Assembly: GCF_029867415.1 (NCBI RefSeq)
Contig: NW_026705448.1
Span: forward strand, 310,001-374,000
Reading direction: 5' to 3'
DNA length: 64,000 bases
DNA from: Vicia villosa
Lineage: Eukaryota > Streptophyta > Magnoliopsida > Fabales > Fabaceae
The position numbers and the translations under genes are program-made. The number at the start of each line of letters is the position of its first letter. Within the stretch, counting starts at the first letter, position 1. Positions 1-11,473 of this stretch are shown piece after piece. Under the pieces are notes generated by a model. It was not told where the DNA came from. It was given only the letters and a program-made list of their open reading frames with translations, and did not search any database.

Positions 1-448
1 TCTGAATCCTAGCATGCAATTTATCATGCGCCCACTTATATGATTTGATATCTCACCCTTTTCTCTTGTTTCGCCGTTGCCTTTATATTGGTAACGTGCA
101 GGTATTCAAGTATGAAGATTTAGTTGTCGTTACTCGAATCGGTTGTCGCTCTGATACGTAGTACTCTGGGGGGAACGATTTATGTCATTCATGATGTTGT
201 TGTTTAATTGTGTTATCGTGGTTGAACAAAATGATAAGTTAACTGAGGATATTTTATTGAATACATTCTTAAGCGATTCCGCTGTGTTTTAATAAAATAA
301 GTTATTCTGTTTCAAAGGTGCTATGTATCCACTTTATGCGACGAGTTGATTTGTTTTGTTTTTATTATGTGACGCCTCATTTGTTTATTGAGAAATTTTT
401 GAAAACTCTGATTTATATATATTTGTCGAGTAGAAATGGGGTGTTACA
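1..448 (+). repeat. 5' LTR, 3'-terminal part
   Basis: Direct repeat of 4691-5138 with the same length and about seven substitutions, mostly transitions. It ends in TGTTACA immediately before the primer-binding site. Confidence 0.9.
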
Positions 449-452
449 ATAG

Positions 453-464
453 TGGTATCAGAGC
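453..464 (+). other. Primer-binding site, initiator tRNA-Met
   Basis: TGGTATCAGAGC lies four bases after the LTR end. It is the standard complement of the 3' end of plant initiator tRNA-Met used by many gypsy and copia elements. Confidence 0.9.
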
Positions 465-2310
465 AGGTCGGTCCGTCCGGCCAAGTTGTCGAGTCAGTTG
501 AGTTGTGTGACAGTTGAATGCTGTTAGTGTTTTATTCCTTAGTACGTGACATGTGTGTGAAACACTGTCGGTACTTGGTTACTTTGTTGCAGGGATTGGT
601 TTGATTGCAAGTGGGGGAGAAGTTTTACTTTTCAAAGATGTTTGTGTTGTAAGGGATGGTCAGGTATGTTGTTGGCAAGCGAAGATGCAAGTGTTGTTGA
701 GAGTTTTGGATGTTACCCAGAGTCGAAGATGATGTGAAGTTAAGGATAATTTTGGGAGACAGAAGTTAGAGAGTGGCGATGTTCAGCACAGTCGAGGACT
801 GAGAACTTGTCAGTGTGTTTAACCTTTGAGTCTGATGCCGGTGTTTGGCAATTGATAAAGTTGCGGTAGACCTTATGCTAGACTCGTATAAGTGATTAAC
901 GGACATAATCGAGGTATGAAGTGTTGTGAATCGTGAACCCTAGTTGGAACTCGAGAATGCACGTAGCTTAAGTTTCGGATATCTGATTTGAACTCCGTTT
1001 GAAGTGTCAGAAAGATAACGAGATGAAATGTATTATAAGAATGATTGTCGCAGCCGTAATAGATTGAGTTGACGTGATGATGTTGGGATGGGGTGCAGTT
1101 GTTGTCGAAGTTATTTGAGGAGTTTGGGAGATAACATAAAAATTGTCGATGCTTGATGTCGATGTTTGCAATTTGGATAACGTCAGATATTCGTATCTTG
1201 AGTTTCGAGTATCAATTGGACGTACCGTTTGAACCTACGAAGAGGTGAAGTTGTATTCTACCTTTATGGAAATGTGTAAGCCTGTTTAATAAGAATGGTT
1301 GTTACCGCAAATGTCTGAAGTGAAGTTAAGCAGAACTTGTTGTTGATGATTAAAATGAGAATACGAGATGTTGGTATTAAAGATGTTTGACGATTGTGTG
1401 TTGCTAAGTAATTGTGAATCAGATTTGGTATTATGTTTGGACGTTGGTGTCTCATCGACAAGATCGATTGAGTAAGAAGTTATAGGAATTGTGAAAACCC
1501 AAAGTGAATTATTGGATTATGTCGTGTTATTGGATTTAAGTGGAAATTCGGAAAAAAACGCTCTTATGATGTAACAACGATTTATACTCCACTATGGTTG
1601 TCGGATACTAATTGACAAATTGGGGAACTGATCACCCTCAATCTATTGTTAATGGTAAACGAAAATCGTGTTGGATGTTATAGATTTGTCTTGTTGTCCT
1701 AATAGTGTGGAAAGATTTTTATATTTTTATCGTGAAGTTAGTCGCTCATCAGTTGGTGTAGCTTGGTAAGAGGAATCGCTGAGTAAGAATTAGATGAGAT
1801 TAACAATCGGTGTGGTACGTTTTATGCAAGCGAGTGTCGCAAAGTGAAAGATTGGAAATATCAAGTGAACAACGATGTGAGGATGAGTATTGAGGAAAGT
1901 CTGTATTGGATTGAGAATTGTGAACCATATAAGTTGACAATTTTTTTTTTGAGGATAGTGATTTAAAAGAGAATTATCAGAGTTGAGCAGCGGAAGCCTT
2001 AGGTGACACTGTTATTGTAAGACTTGAGGGAGTACGAAACTATATGCAAGAAGTCGGTAAATATGAGTTATTTTGATGTTTAAATTAATGGACTGTTGGA
2101 ATAAGTGTGATACGCCAGGAATACTGCATTGAGTCGTTGATTATTAAGAAACTGGTAAGAACTGTAATGTGTTTGTGTTCATGAGAACCGTTGTTCTGAG
2201 AAAGAGGTAGTGATCGAAGTGTTACCATGCGCGATTTGGAGATTTGAGATTTGGACACGAGGTTTGTGTTTGGATGGTGTTGAGCGAATTTTCGAGGACG
2301 AAAATATTCT

Positions 2311-2324
2311 AAGTGGGGGAGAGT
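2311..2324 (+). other. Polypurine tract
   Basis: AAGTGGGGGAGAGT directly precedes the 3' LTR start TGTAACACCCC. It is the expected primer for plus-strand DNA synthesis. Confidence 0.85.
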
Positions 2325-5138
2325 TGTAACACCCCGAATTTAATTAAATTGGGTAATTAAATTATTGAAGGATTTAAATAATTGATTTAGTCGAATTTGG
2401 ATTGTCGGTGTTATTTAAGGGCGTATTTGGAATTATATAAATTGAAGACGGATATTCGGAAAATAATATTAGGAATAATATTATTTATAAGTCGGAATTA
2501 TTATATTGAAGGAATTATTATTACAAGTGATATTTTGGTTATTGAGTTATATCTCTTATTGGGCCTAAATTGATTTTGGAGGATATTAAATAAAAAGAGA
2601 GGATTTAAACACTAAGCCCAATTGGTTTTATATTAGGGTTTTAGAGATTTTGGAAAGAGGGGGTTGTCATAATGAAGAGGCAAGAATAGAAGAGAAAGAG
2701 GCAAGACTATGGAGAAGAAGAAGAAGAAGCTTGAAGATTTTTCATCCATGGTGTCAAGTAAAGATGCAATTAGAGACCCATTGAGTTGCTTCAATTGATA
2801 AGGTAAGGGTGGGGTTCTCTTCCTATAATGGGGCTCATGAACAATTGTATGTGGGGATTGGATGTGTAGATTTATTACTTTTACTTGTGTTGATTATTGC
2901 TGGAAAATAAGAAATCTATAAGATATTGTTTTCTCTTAATTGTTGTGGTTGTTGTTTGAAATTGCCATGTCAACTTATTCCGGAAATTGAAGTTTGTCAT
3001 CTCTGTTTGTATTAATATTTGGACATTATTGGTTGTTGCTGTTCGTATTAAAACTGTGAGTGTTGAAAAATACATAAAGTGAAATGAAATGGGGCGGCAA
3101 GGTCACTCCTTGTGACGGAATATGCGAATTTAGCGGTATAATTAATTATCCAGAATTTGATGAAAATTTACGTGGTAGCTAAATTTAATGAGTAGATTAA
3201 CATGGTGGTGTTATTTTGTTGAAATTGTGATATTTTACGAATCGACTGAAATTGTGTTTGGTTTAAATATTCTTTATAAATAAATTATAATAATTTAATA
3301 GAATTGTCAATAGAGTTGTTAGAGTTGTCAATAGAGTTGTTAGAGTCGATAATAAGTTGTCAGAGTTGTTTTGAATTATTAAGAGTAGTATTTTTATTTG
3401 TTTTGAGTAATTCTGACATGTTTAGAGTTGTCAGTGTATAACGTCGGTGTTTGTTTTTTTATTGGAACTTTAACAATTCATATGTTTTGAACCGTAACTC
3501 CGTTTGAGTCTCCGTTCGAGGCGTTAGAAAGCTAGCGTGATATTCTTTTCAATAAAAATGGTCTTGAGCAATAGAATGCTAGAAATTGGAAATGGAGTAG
3601 AAATTGAAGTGAATTAAATTAATATAGTTTGATATTAATTGGTTAAATTAATAGTTGAATTAATTTCAATGTGTTTAATTGATTAGAATATATTCTGGAA
3701 CTAGATTAACTATTTGGTTTGTCGGTAAATTACGATATTTTGAGAATTTATCCGTAATTGTGTTTTGATTGAATATGTATGTTGAGAAATATATATTATT
3801 ATGTCAATGATGTTGTTTTGATATTGATTCTCTGTGGGTAGTTGGATAGCATTAATTTTAATGATTAATTGCTTGATTTTAAATGTGTATGTTCATATAT
3901 AATTGGCAAAATGAGAATTAACATGAGATAGTATGGTTACTAGTGTTAATTGGATTTTGTGAATCGTAATTGATTAATTGACCTTTTATATGTGAATGAT
4001 ATGTATGTGTTGTGAATGTTGTGTACAATTGGTGGATAATTCATCGAGTTGAATTATTGTGATATGCTAAATATTAAGATGGTAGAAATGATCTTAATTG
4101 CATATGTTTGATTAACATTGTACATACATTCATATCATGGATGCCTTGAAACAAAGGTGGTTTGCTTTGAAACATAAGCGAGGCTTAGATTCTAAAGTGA
4201 ATCGGAAGCGGTAAACTATATGTTTACATTTGGTGGCTTTGATCTTGTCCGGATCTGAAGCGTGGCTAGATTCTATATGAATCGGAAGCGGTGGAACTTT
4301 GGGTCCACATTGGGTACCACATGCATGGAGTCACATGTCTTGCATTGAGTCACATTGAGGTTAAGTGATGTTTGAATATATGCATTTATGTGATTGTCAT
4401 GTGCACATGAGATGTGGTAATTGAAATTGGTGATGTTTTGATATATAATTGGTTAAACGTGTGAATATGTGATAATGATGGATTGTGTATATATTTGGGA
4501 TAATAGTGTTGAATCTTTTGAGTATTATACTATTGAATTTTGTGCTTACTTGAATATGTGAAATTTATTAGATGATACTATTTACATGATTATGACTTGT
4601 TGTATGATGAAAAGTATGTGAGGTTAATGAACTGTAGAAGTATGATGTGTATAGTAGCTATTGATACTTGTGATGTGATGATTTTATATGTCTGAATCCT
4701 AGCATGCAATTTATCATGCGCCCACTTATATGATTTGATATCTCACCCTTTTCTCTTGTTTCGCCGTTGCCTTTATATTGGTAACGTGCAGGTATTCAAG
4801 TATGAAGATTTAGTTGTCGTTACTCGAATCGGTTGTTGCTCTGATACGTAGCACTCTGGGGGGAACGATTTATGTCATTCATGATGTTGTTGTTTAATTG
4901 TGTTATCTTGGTTGAACAAAATGATAAGTTAACTGAGGATATTTTATTGAATACATTCTTAAGCGATTCCGCTGTGTTTTAATAAAATAAGTTATTCTGT
5001 TTCAAAGGTGCTATGTATCCGCTTTATGCTACGAGTTGATTTGTTTTGTTTTTATTATGTGACGCCTCATTTGTTTATTGAGAAATTTTTGAAAACTCTA
5101 ATTTATATATATTTGTCGGGTAGAAATGGGGTGTTACA
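2325..5138 (+). repeat. 3' LTR (2814 bp)
   Basis: Starts TGTAACACCCC at 2325 and ends GGGGTGTTACA at 5138. The termini are near-perfect inverted repeats. It is AT-rich and has no ORF of note. The flanking base run after the LTR, CAGTG, is the start of MULE-derived sequence. Confidence 0.9.
4177..4318 (+). repeat. Tandem sub-repeat in the LTR
   Basis: Two diverged copies about 81 bp apart share AAGCG(A/T)GGCT(T)AGATTCTA and GAATCGGAAGCGGT, each followed by a short 'gtttacattt/ggtccacatt' segment. Such tandem blocks are common in LTRs; no function is implied. Confidence 0.65.
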
Positions 5139-7237
5139 CAGTGGAGGAAGACGAATCCATGGACGGCAACAGCGAATGTTCAGAGGTTAGTTCCCTTAAT
5201 CGATGTCTGTAACTTGGTTCTACCATGGTTTTGTAAACTTTTTTCTTACATTACGTTTAACATTTCAAAATAATGTACTGTTTAATGTTGTGTTTCGACA
5301 TGGAGGAGAGTTTATTGATAATAATGATGGTGAAACGATTTACAAGGGTGGTGTTTCTACTCTGATTTCTGGGGAACATATAGATGAGTGGACAATGCAT
5401 CATGTTCTTAACTTAGTAACTGGATGGGGGTACTTAGAAGGGTTTTTTAGGTTGTGGACCAAAATAGTTGACATAGACCCTAATTACTTTCAGATTAGAA
5501 ATGATGGGGATGCCTATGATTTTGCTGCCTATGGTTGTGCGATGCAAGTGGATGGGGAAATTTTGGGGAACATGATCCAAGTGTAATTGGTAGAACCCCT
5601 AAGTTTGTGTCTGATTTAGAGGTTAGTGATGAAGAGGTTGTTGAAGGTTTTAATGCTAGTGAGGATGAAAGGACAACTGCCATTGTTGATGGGTTTGATG
5701 AGCTTGATGGTATTGATGTCACTGTACCAATTAGGGAGGGTCCAGTCATTGCAGATTTGTTACCATGTCCAAAGAAGAAGAAATTTAATGATGATGAGGA
5801 GAAGGAGAACCTTAGTGAAGAGCTTAATAGTTCTGACCCTGATAACTCAGAAGATGACAAAAAGCCTAAGTTTGAGAAGTTTAAGAAAGAACAACTTACA
5901 AAGGATTTTAGGTTTAAGTGGGGTATGCAGTTCACTTCCCTAGATGACTTTAGGGAGGCTATACGTGAGTGGAAAATTATAAATGGGAGGGAAATAACAT
6001 TTGTAAAAAATGAGGGATATAGGGTGAGAGTTGAATGTAAGGCCAAGTGTGGTTTTTTAATGCTTTAATCCAAAGTGGGCCACAAGCACACTTATGCAAT
6101 TAAGACTATAAAGGACACACACATGTGCTAGAAGTTTGGATAACAAAACTGCAAATTCAAAGTGGGTGGCCAAGGCAGTGGTAAAGAAAATGCAGACTTG
6201 TGACAACTTGAGGATCTGTGATATTATTCAAAATATGAGGCAAAATTATGGAGTGGGTATCACTGTGGGCAGGGCATGAAAAGCAAAAATGATTGCAAGA
6301 CAAATGATAGAAGGGGATGCAGACAAGCAATATTCAAATTTGTGGAGATATGCAGCTGAACTGCATAGGGCGAGTGCTGGAAACACTGTAAAGATCAACA
6401 TTGAGAGACCATCACCTTCCATCCAACCAAGGTTGGTTCTTTCTATTTCGGTTTTGAGGGATGTAAAAAAGGGTTCATAAATGGTTGTAGATATTTTATT
6501 GGGGTGGATGGGTGTCATCGAAAGACTAAATATGGAGGCCAGTTGTTGATAGTAGTGGGGAGGGACCCCAATGATCAATATTTTCCACTGGCCTTTGGGG
6601 TTGTTGAAACAGAAACAAAAGATACTTGGAAGTGGTTTATACAGTTGTTAATGGAAGATATTGGAATAGAGAATAGATATGTATTTATCTCAGACTAGCA
6701 AAAGGTATTGCCTCCAACATTTAATTATATATCGTTGTTTTGTATTTAAACTAATTATGTGTTATTTATCATTGTTGCAGGGTTTGGTGGCAGTATTTGA
6801 AGAAATGTTTGAGAGAATTGAGCACAGACTTTGCTTGAGGCATTTATATTCAAATTTCAAGAAAAAGTTTGGTGGAGGAGCACTTATAAGAGATCTAATG
6901 ATGGGAGCATCCAAGGCAACATACCATCAAGCATTCTTGCAGAAGATGACTGCATTAAAGGCAGTAGATCCACAAGCTTGGACATGGCTAATGGGAGTGC
7001 CTACTAAATCTTGGTGTAAGCGTGCTTTTAGCTTTTATCCTAAGTGTGATGTTTTGATGAATAATATCTCTGAGTCCTTTAATGCAACAATCTATGTGCT
7101 ATAGATAAATCCATAATGACAATGTGTGGGTGGATTAGGAAACATCTAATGAATAGGTGTAGCCAATCTACTTTGAAACTTGATAAATGGCCACACAAAA
7201 TTATGCCAATCCCTAGGAGGAGATTAGATGCTGAGGT
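5139..7237 (+). pseudogene. Mutator-like (MULE/MuDR) transposase pseudogene, 5' part
   Basis: Encodes the N-terminal and catalytic parts of a plant MuDR-type transposase, which cuts and joins DNA at MULE ends. Visible in order: an N-terminal module (VVFRHGGEF...YKGGVSTLISG...GWGYLEG, 5288-5440), an acidic linker, the MuDR DNA-binding region (WGMQFTSLDDFREAIREW, about 5920-5975), then the MULE catalytic domain. That domain contains GVDGCHRKTKYGG (first Asp), FISD (second Asp), CLRHLYSNF (Cys-x2-His) and NNISESFN (probable catalytic Glu). A short intron fits 6705-6780 (AAG|gtattg...ttgcag|GGT). Damage: a frameshift near 5565, stops near 6064 and 6278, a frameshift near 6125, TAG where CAG is expected at 6696-6698, and a frame break near 6450. 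The gene is cut after 7237 by the SIRE-like element and resumes at 14648. The far 5' end is lost under the LTR element at 5138. Confidence 0.88.
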
Positions 7238-8717
7238 TGTGAATACAACAAGATCACACTCACAAAGATGTTTTTGATTCATGGCAAACTCAACAAGCAT
7301 ACAAGCAGAAGAACTCAAAGAAAAGCAAGCATTGATCACTTATGACAGAGCAGGTCGACCTACTATGCATACAGGTCGACTCAACACAAGCAAAATAAGA
7401 GGAACTCAGAAAAACAGCAGTCAGGTCGACCTACTCCCAACACAGGTCGACCTAAAATGAAGAAATTTCCATATCATTCTGCTAGGTCGACCTACACAAC
7501 AACTAGGTCGACCTAATCTGAGGAAAGGTCCCCAAAACGCATCTGAAGTGGATTATGGTCGACCTACTTCTTTAACAGGTCGACCTAAATGGGAACAAAT
7601 GACATCCAAAAGATATGCAACTCTGTTAGGTCGACCTAAGCTCTACAAGAGGTCGACCTAACTAATCAAAAATGCCAAAATTTCTATTCTTCTTGGCTCC
7701 AACTGATATGCACTCATATATACTATCAACTGATCATCATTGCATTCAACACCAAAGACTGAAAGATACACAAAGGCTTCTCACCTTCGTTCTTCATCAT
7801 CTCCAACACAATTACACATAATCATTCTTGCGTTGAGGGTTAGTGATGAGTTCGATAACGTCCATGGAACGGAATTGAAGATTCCTAGTGGGTGAAGATT
7901 TGTGGGGTTTTTGGTGAATAAAATATGCGGGTTTTGTCCTCCACGACAGGTGGTTCTTGGGGGTTTTTATCAAGAGGTTTTCATCGAGGATTCGGCTGAG
8001 TGTGACGATTGAGGAACAAGGGTTCAAGCAATCCAAGACACTGCAGAAAGGAATCAAAGTGAAACTCTTGGATCACCTTGATCTTGCTCAAGATTAAGGG
8101 GGAAGAAGATTCAAAGGATCGACATAATTGGTTTATCATTTATCGCTTTGTTATCTTCTTTGTATAAAGTGTTTTCAACATTAATGAAAGATTTCCCAAT
8201 TTCAATTTGGAATTGGGGGCAGACGTAGTCGTAGCGAGGACGATCGACGAACTGCCTGAACAAATATCGTGTTCTTGTCGCTTTTATCTTTTCATTTATA
8301 TTCTGTTCATAATTGGTTATAATTGCAAAATTGATTAACGATTCAAGTGTTAAAATTGTGAATTAAAGTTCTGCATAAACATCACAATTCACCACATCTT
8401 GAATCATCATCAATTTGAACATTATCACCAAGTGTTTGTCCTTTTGCTTATTCCACTATTACTGCATTGCAAACCAAAGTTCGTCAATTTAGAAGTTAAT
8501 TGATTTTCAGCTGTGAAACGTATTGATTCGACATCATATCACTTCATCGTTAATCTCAATTATCTTGTGGTTTGTCACATATACGACCCTTGCAATAGCG
8601 GTCCGGAATAGACGCAAGTCGATTCAGAACCGCTTTCGCTCTAGTTTGAAATAATTCCGTAAAAACTTCGTGAGATCAATTCACCCCCCCTCTAGATCCT
8701 CAGGCCAGCGTCTAACA
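7238..8717 (+). repeat. 5' LTR of SIRE-like element
   Basis: 1480 bp, TGTGAATAC...GTCTAACA, followed after two bases by the primer site. It contains five pairs of AGGTCGACCT palindromes between 7352 and 7659, listed separately. Confidence 0.93.
7352..7659. promoter_or_regulatory. Five phased pairs of AGGTCGACCT palindromes in 5' LTR
   Basis: The 10-bp palindrome AGGTCGACCT (or a one-base variant) occurs ten times as five pairs. Centres are at 7356.5/7377.5, 7427.5/7448.5, 7488.5/7509.5, 7560.5/7581.5 and 7632.5/7654.5. Within-pair spacing is 21, 21, 21, 21 and 22 bp. Distance between pairs varies (about 60-72 bp). The spacer sequence between palindromes differs in every pair, so this is not a simple tandem repeat. 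The position, about 115-420 bp into the LTR, fits a U3 enhancer or protein-binding array. Confidence 0.75.
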
Positions 8718-8719
8718 AG

Positions 8720-8731
8720 TGGTATCAGAGC
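8720..8731 (+). other. Primer-binding site, initiator tRNA-Met
   Basis: TGGTATCAGAGC starts three bases after the 5' LTR end. Confidence 0.92.
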
Positions 8732-8770
8732 TTGGTTAATTCCGTGCTACGTGAAACACTTATTGGAAAG

Positions 8771-10510
8771 ATGGCTTCCGGACCTAAAGGGGCTCATAAT
8801 AGAGCTCCAGTTTTCAACGGTGAAAACTACGGCTATTGGAAGGATTGTATGTGTGTCCACATCAATGCAATTGATAGGAACATCTGGACAGCTATTGTTA
8901 ATGGTCCTTTTCAGATCACCATAACAAATGCAGCTGGTGCAGTTGTTCCTAAACCAGAAAATACTTGGGATGCTGAAGATGAAAAGAGATATGCATACGA
9001 TTGGAAAGCGAGAAACATTCTAATCTCAGCTCTAGGAGTTGATGAATACTATCGCGTTTCCCATTGTAGATCCGCTAAAGCTATGTGGGACACATTGCAA
9101 GTTGCCCACGAGGGAACGGATGATGTCAAACTAGCTAGGATCAATAAGTTAACTCAAGAGTTCGAACTGTTCCACATGGAAGATGGTGAATCCATCGAAA
9201 ACATGCAGAAGAGATTCGTTCACCTGAAAAATCGGTTAAATTCTCTTGATAGACCTGTTTCCAATGCAGTTGCTACTAACAAAATCTTAAGATGGTTGAA
9301 CAGGGAATGGCAACCCAAGGTTACAGCAATAAAGGAAGTAAATGATCTAAACACTTTAGACATTACCACTCTCTTTGGTAAACTAGAGGAACATGAACAA
9401 CATCTTAAATGCCTTGACATGCTTGAGAAAAGGGCAAAGAAAGAAAAGAACATGGAGAAAGAGGTAGAGAAGAAGTCAATAGCTCTAAAAGCTTCAAGCT
9501 CCAAGACCTCAAGACAAGAGCTAGAGGATAGTGATACAAGTGATGACGAAGACTCCGATGATGAGGAAATGGGACTGTTTGTGCGAAGATACAACAAATA
9601 TCTAAAGAAAATTGGAGCAAAGCATTCTGACAAAGGCTTGATCAACTATAGAAAGCAATCAAACAAGTTCAAAAAAGATGACAACAACAAGGGAAAAATC
9701 AAAGGGCCTTGCTTTAATTGTGGGAAAGCCGGTCACTACAAACCGGATTGTCCATACCTTAAGAAGGAAAAAGAGAAGAACCAAAGCAAAGGTCATAACA
9801 AATCTAAAAGAGCCTACATAGCATGGGAAAGTGATTCATCTAGTGAAAGCTCATCAAGCGATGAAGAAGAATTAGCAAACTTATGTTTTATGGCTCATCA
9901 ACACAAGAAAAAGAAAGCTGTAAGTCATCTTAAACCTGAACTTGTAGATAAGGTATCTCATGCTCAATTAAAATTAGCTTTTGAAAAACTACATAGAGAT
10001 GCAATTGAAGCTTTCAAACTTTTGGCCTCAAATAAGAAATTTTTTTCATACCTTGAATCAAAAGTTGAGAAGACCGAAAAGGACATGGAAGCTTTAAAAC
10101 AATCTATGCTAGACATTCAAAAGGATAAAGTTGAAATCGATCCTACATCATGGTTTGGTTGTGAGACATGTCACATTTGGCAAAAAGAAGTGAGAGATCT
10201 AAAAGCCAAATTAGACAAGGCTCTACAACCAAAAGTGACCTTTGCGGTTGATCCAAACAAATTCAAGAGATCTTATACTCCTCCATATAGCAAATACACC
10301 TTCGTACCTAAAGCATCAACCGGTAAAACGGTATATTCTCCTCATATTACATGTCACTATTGTTGCAAAAAGGGACATACCATTGAAAAATGCAAGTTTA
10401 GGAGAATCTTAGTTCCTAAAGGCGTATTTCAATGGTTGCCTAAGTGCAACAATGTCTGTACTCACCATCTAGGACCCAATGAAGATTGGGGACCTTCCAA
10501 TCTAAATTAA
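8771..10510 (+). CDS. Gag of SIRE-like copia element
   Basis: Open frame of 579 codons. Start chosen at the ATG of MASGPKGAHNRAPVFNG, because the frame upstream has only non-ATG starts and this N-terminus is typical of SIRE-type Gag. The N-terminal half is a UBN2/copia-type Gag domain (GYWKDCMCVHINAID, then KAMWDTLQVAHEGT). It is followed by a charged coiled region (about 210-300) and a CCHC knuckle, CFNCGKAGHYKPDC, near residues 314-327. Ser/Asp/Glu-rich and lysine-rich segments follow, with a second Cys/His motif, CHYCCKKGHTIEKC, near residue 530. Gag forms the cytoplasmic virus-like particle and binds element RNA. The ORF is open to the stop at 10508-10510, just before the protease remnant. 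It could therefore still be translated although pol is gone. Confidence 0.88.
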   Translation: MASGPKGAHNRAPVFNGENYGYWKDCMCVHINAIDRNIWTAIVNGPFQITITNAAGAVVPKPENTWDAEDEKRYAYDWKARNILISALGVDEYYRVSHCRSAKAMWDTLQVAHEGTDDVKLARINKLTQEFELFHMEDGESIENMQKRFVHLKNRLNSLDRPVSNAVATNKILRWLNREWQPKVTAIKEVNDLNTLDITTLFGKLEEHEQHLKCLDMLEKRAKKEKNMEKEVEKKSIALKASSSKTSRQELEDSDTSDDEDSDDEEMGLFVRRYNKYLKKIGAKHSDKGLINYRKQSNKFKKDDNNKGKIKGPCFNCGKAGHYKPDCPYLKKEKEKNQSKGHNKSKRAYIAWESDSSSESSSSDEEELANLCFMAHQHKKKKAVSHLKPELVDKVSHAQLKLAFEKLHRDAIEAFKLLASNKKFFSYLESKVEKTEKDMEALKQSMLDIQKDKVEIDPTSWFGCETCHIWQKEVRDLKAKLDKALQPKVTFAVDPNKFKRSYTPPYSKYTFVPKASTGKTVYSPHITCHYCCKKGHTIEKCKFRRILVPKGVFQWLPKCNNVCTHHLGPNEDWGPSNLN

Positions 10511-11159
10511 TCTTTGCAGGAAAAGTGTTTTGACATCGCCGAAAGGTGGTGGTCCCTTGATAGCTGATGCTCAAGACACATAAAGGAAGACATATCACTC
10601 TTGGTATGTCATCTATGAAGACAGCAAATCGAAGAACTATACTTGGCAAAGAGAATGTAGGTGACCTGGTCACCACTAATGTATAAGATACATCACAAAT
10701 ACAAGTTAACCCGAAAAACACAAAGGACGCATTACTTGATGAGCAATTGGCAAATTGCATTGCAAGGAAATTTAAACCTATTCTAAGCAGAATAATGTTT
10801 GGGACCCCGTCCCACATCCGGGAGAACATCAAGTAATCAACACTAGATGAGTTTTTCGCAAAATCAAGAAACCAAGACATGAAACATTCTATCAAGACAA
10901 ATTCATCATCAAGTCTAGGATTGTGGCACACTGACAAGAAGATCCCACATAATGATGACAAAACACCTACACATTGAGAAAGCGGTAACATGTTTATTGT
11001 TCACTTCCAAAAATTTTATTGATACTATAATATGCTATCAATCAATATGTTTATAGTGACTTCATGTATGTTTATCCATATATCTCAATTATATATGTGT
11101 CTATCATCTCCATTCATAATATATCATGTTTTGGGCATACAAACAAGTAACTAGGCATA
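10511..11159 (+). pseudogene. Pol remnants of SIRE-like element
   Basis: Only traces remain. Near 10550-10590 the DNA reads W-x-LDS-stop-CSRH, matching the copia protease active site DSGCSRH with the Gly codon now TGA. Further scraps (ENVGDLV near 10650; a broken LWH motif near 10925) suggest pieces of the region before integrase. Integrase, reverse transcriptase and RNase H are absent: the 650 bp present cannot hold the usual 3 kb. A large internal deletion is the simplest explanation. Confidence 0.55.
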
Positions 11160-11210
11160 ATGCATCATATAGTAACATTTCTAAGGCATTTCAAACATTT
11201 AAAGCAACTT

Positions 11211-11418
11211 AGGTCGACCTACCCTGCATCTGAGTCGACCTACAGAAGAAAATTTTCAGCAGAAATCAAAAATGCTCAGTTACGTCGACCTACCCACATT
11301 TTAGGTCGACCTAAATTGATCATTTTTCTCATTACTTCTGTCAGGTCGACCCATTCTTCATTTAGGTCGACCTACTGCTGTTATTTTTCCAAAATTAGGT
11401 ATGTTGGTCGACCCGACC
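11211..11418. promoter_or_regulatory. Internal phased GTCGAC palindrome pairs upstream of ORF2
   Basis: Three pairs of the LTR-type motif: centres 11215.5/11236.5, 11286.5/11307.5 and 11347.5/11368.5, each exactly 21 bp apart. A seventh, unpaired GGTCGACC is centred at 11409.5. Spacers differ from those in the LTR, so this is not a recent LTR duplication. The cluster ends within about 170 bp of the conserved part of the second ORF. Confidence 0.75.
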
Positions 11419-11473
11419 CATCCCCATTCATTCATAATCATTCCTCTTTTCATTCCCACTCATTCTCATATCA

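Larger units (their letters stand above)
449..2324 (+). other. Internal region without coding capacity
   Basis: No frame longer than about 65 codons is open and no Gag, protease, RT or integrase motif is visible. A phrase near 990-1015 (AACTCCGTTTGA...GTCAGAAAG) returns in altered form at 1200-1310 and again inside the 3' LTR at 3494-3545. The internal region therefore shares old repeats with the LTR. Confidence 0.7.
1..5138 (+). mobile_element. Non-autonomous chromovirus-like Ty3/gypsy LTR element, 5' end outside window
   Basis: The first 448 bases recur at 4691-5138, so they are the end of the 5' LTR and the end of the 3' LTR. Between them lie an initiator-Met primer-binding site, about 1.9 kb of internal DNA without an open frame, and a polypurine tract at the 3' LTR boundary. 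LTR ends are TGTAACACCCC...GGGGTGTTACA. The internal 3' end reads TTCGAGGACGAAAAT shortly before the purine tract, which resembles the end of chromovirus (Tekay-like) polyproteins. This suggests a large deletion derivative. By my count about 7 of 448 compared LTR positions differ, so insertion is fairly recent. The 5' flank is off the window, so no TSD can be checked. It interrupts the MULE gene that starts at 5139. Confidence 0.85.

Noticed and set aside
5495..6046. Long minus-strand ORF of 183 codons
   Set aside because: Shadow of the acidic MULE coding region on the other strand; serine-rich low complexity with no domain.
7352..7659. Palindrome cluster as a CRISPR array
   Set aside because: Repeats are only 10 bp, come in pairs, and lie in a plant LTR. 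No cas genes, and array geometry does not fit.
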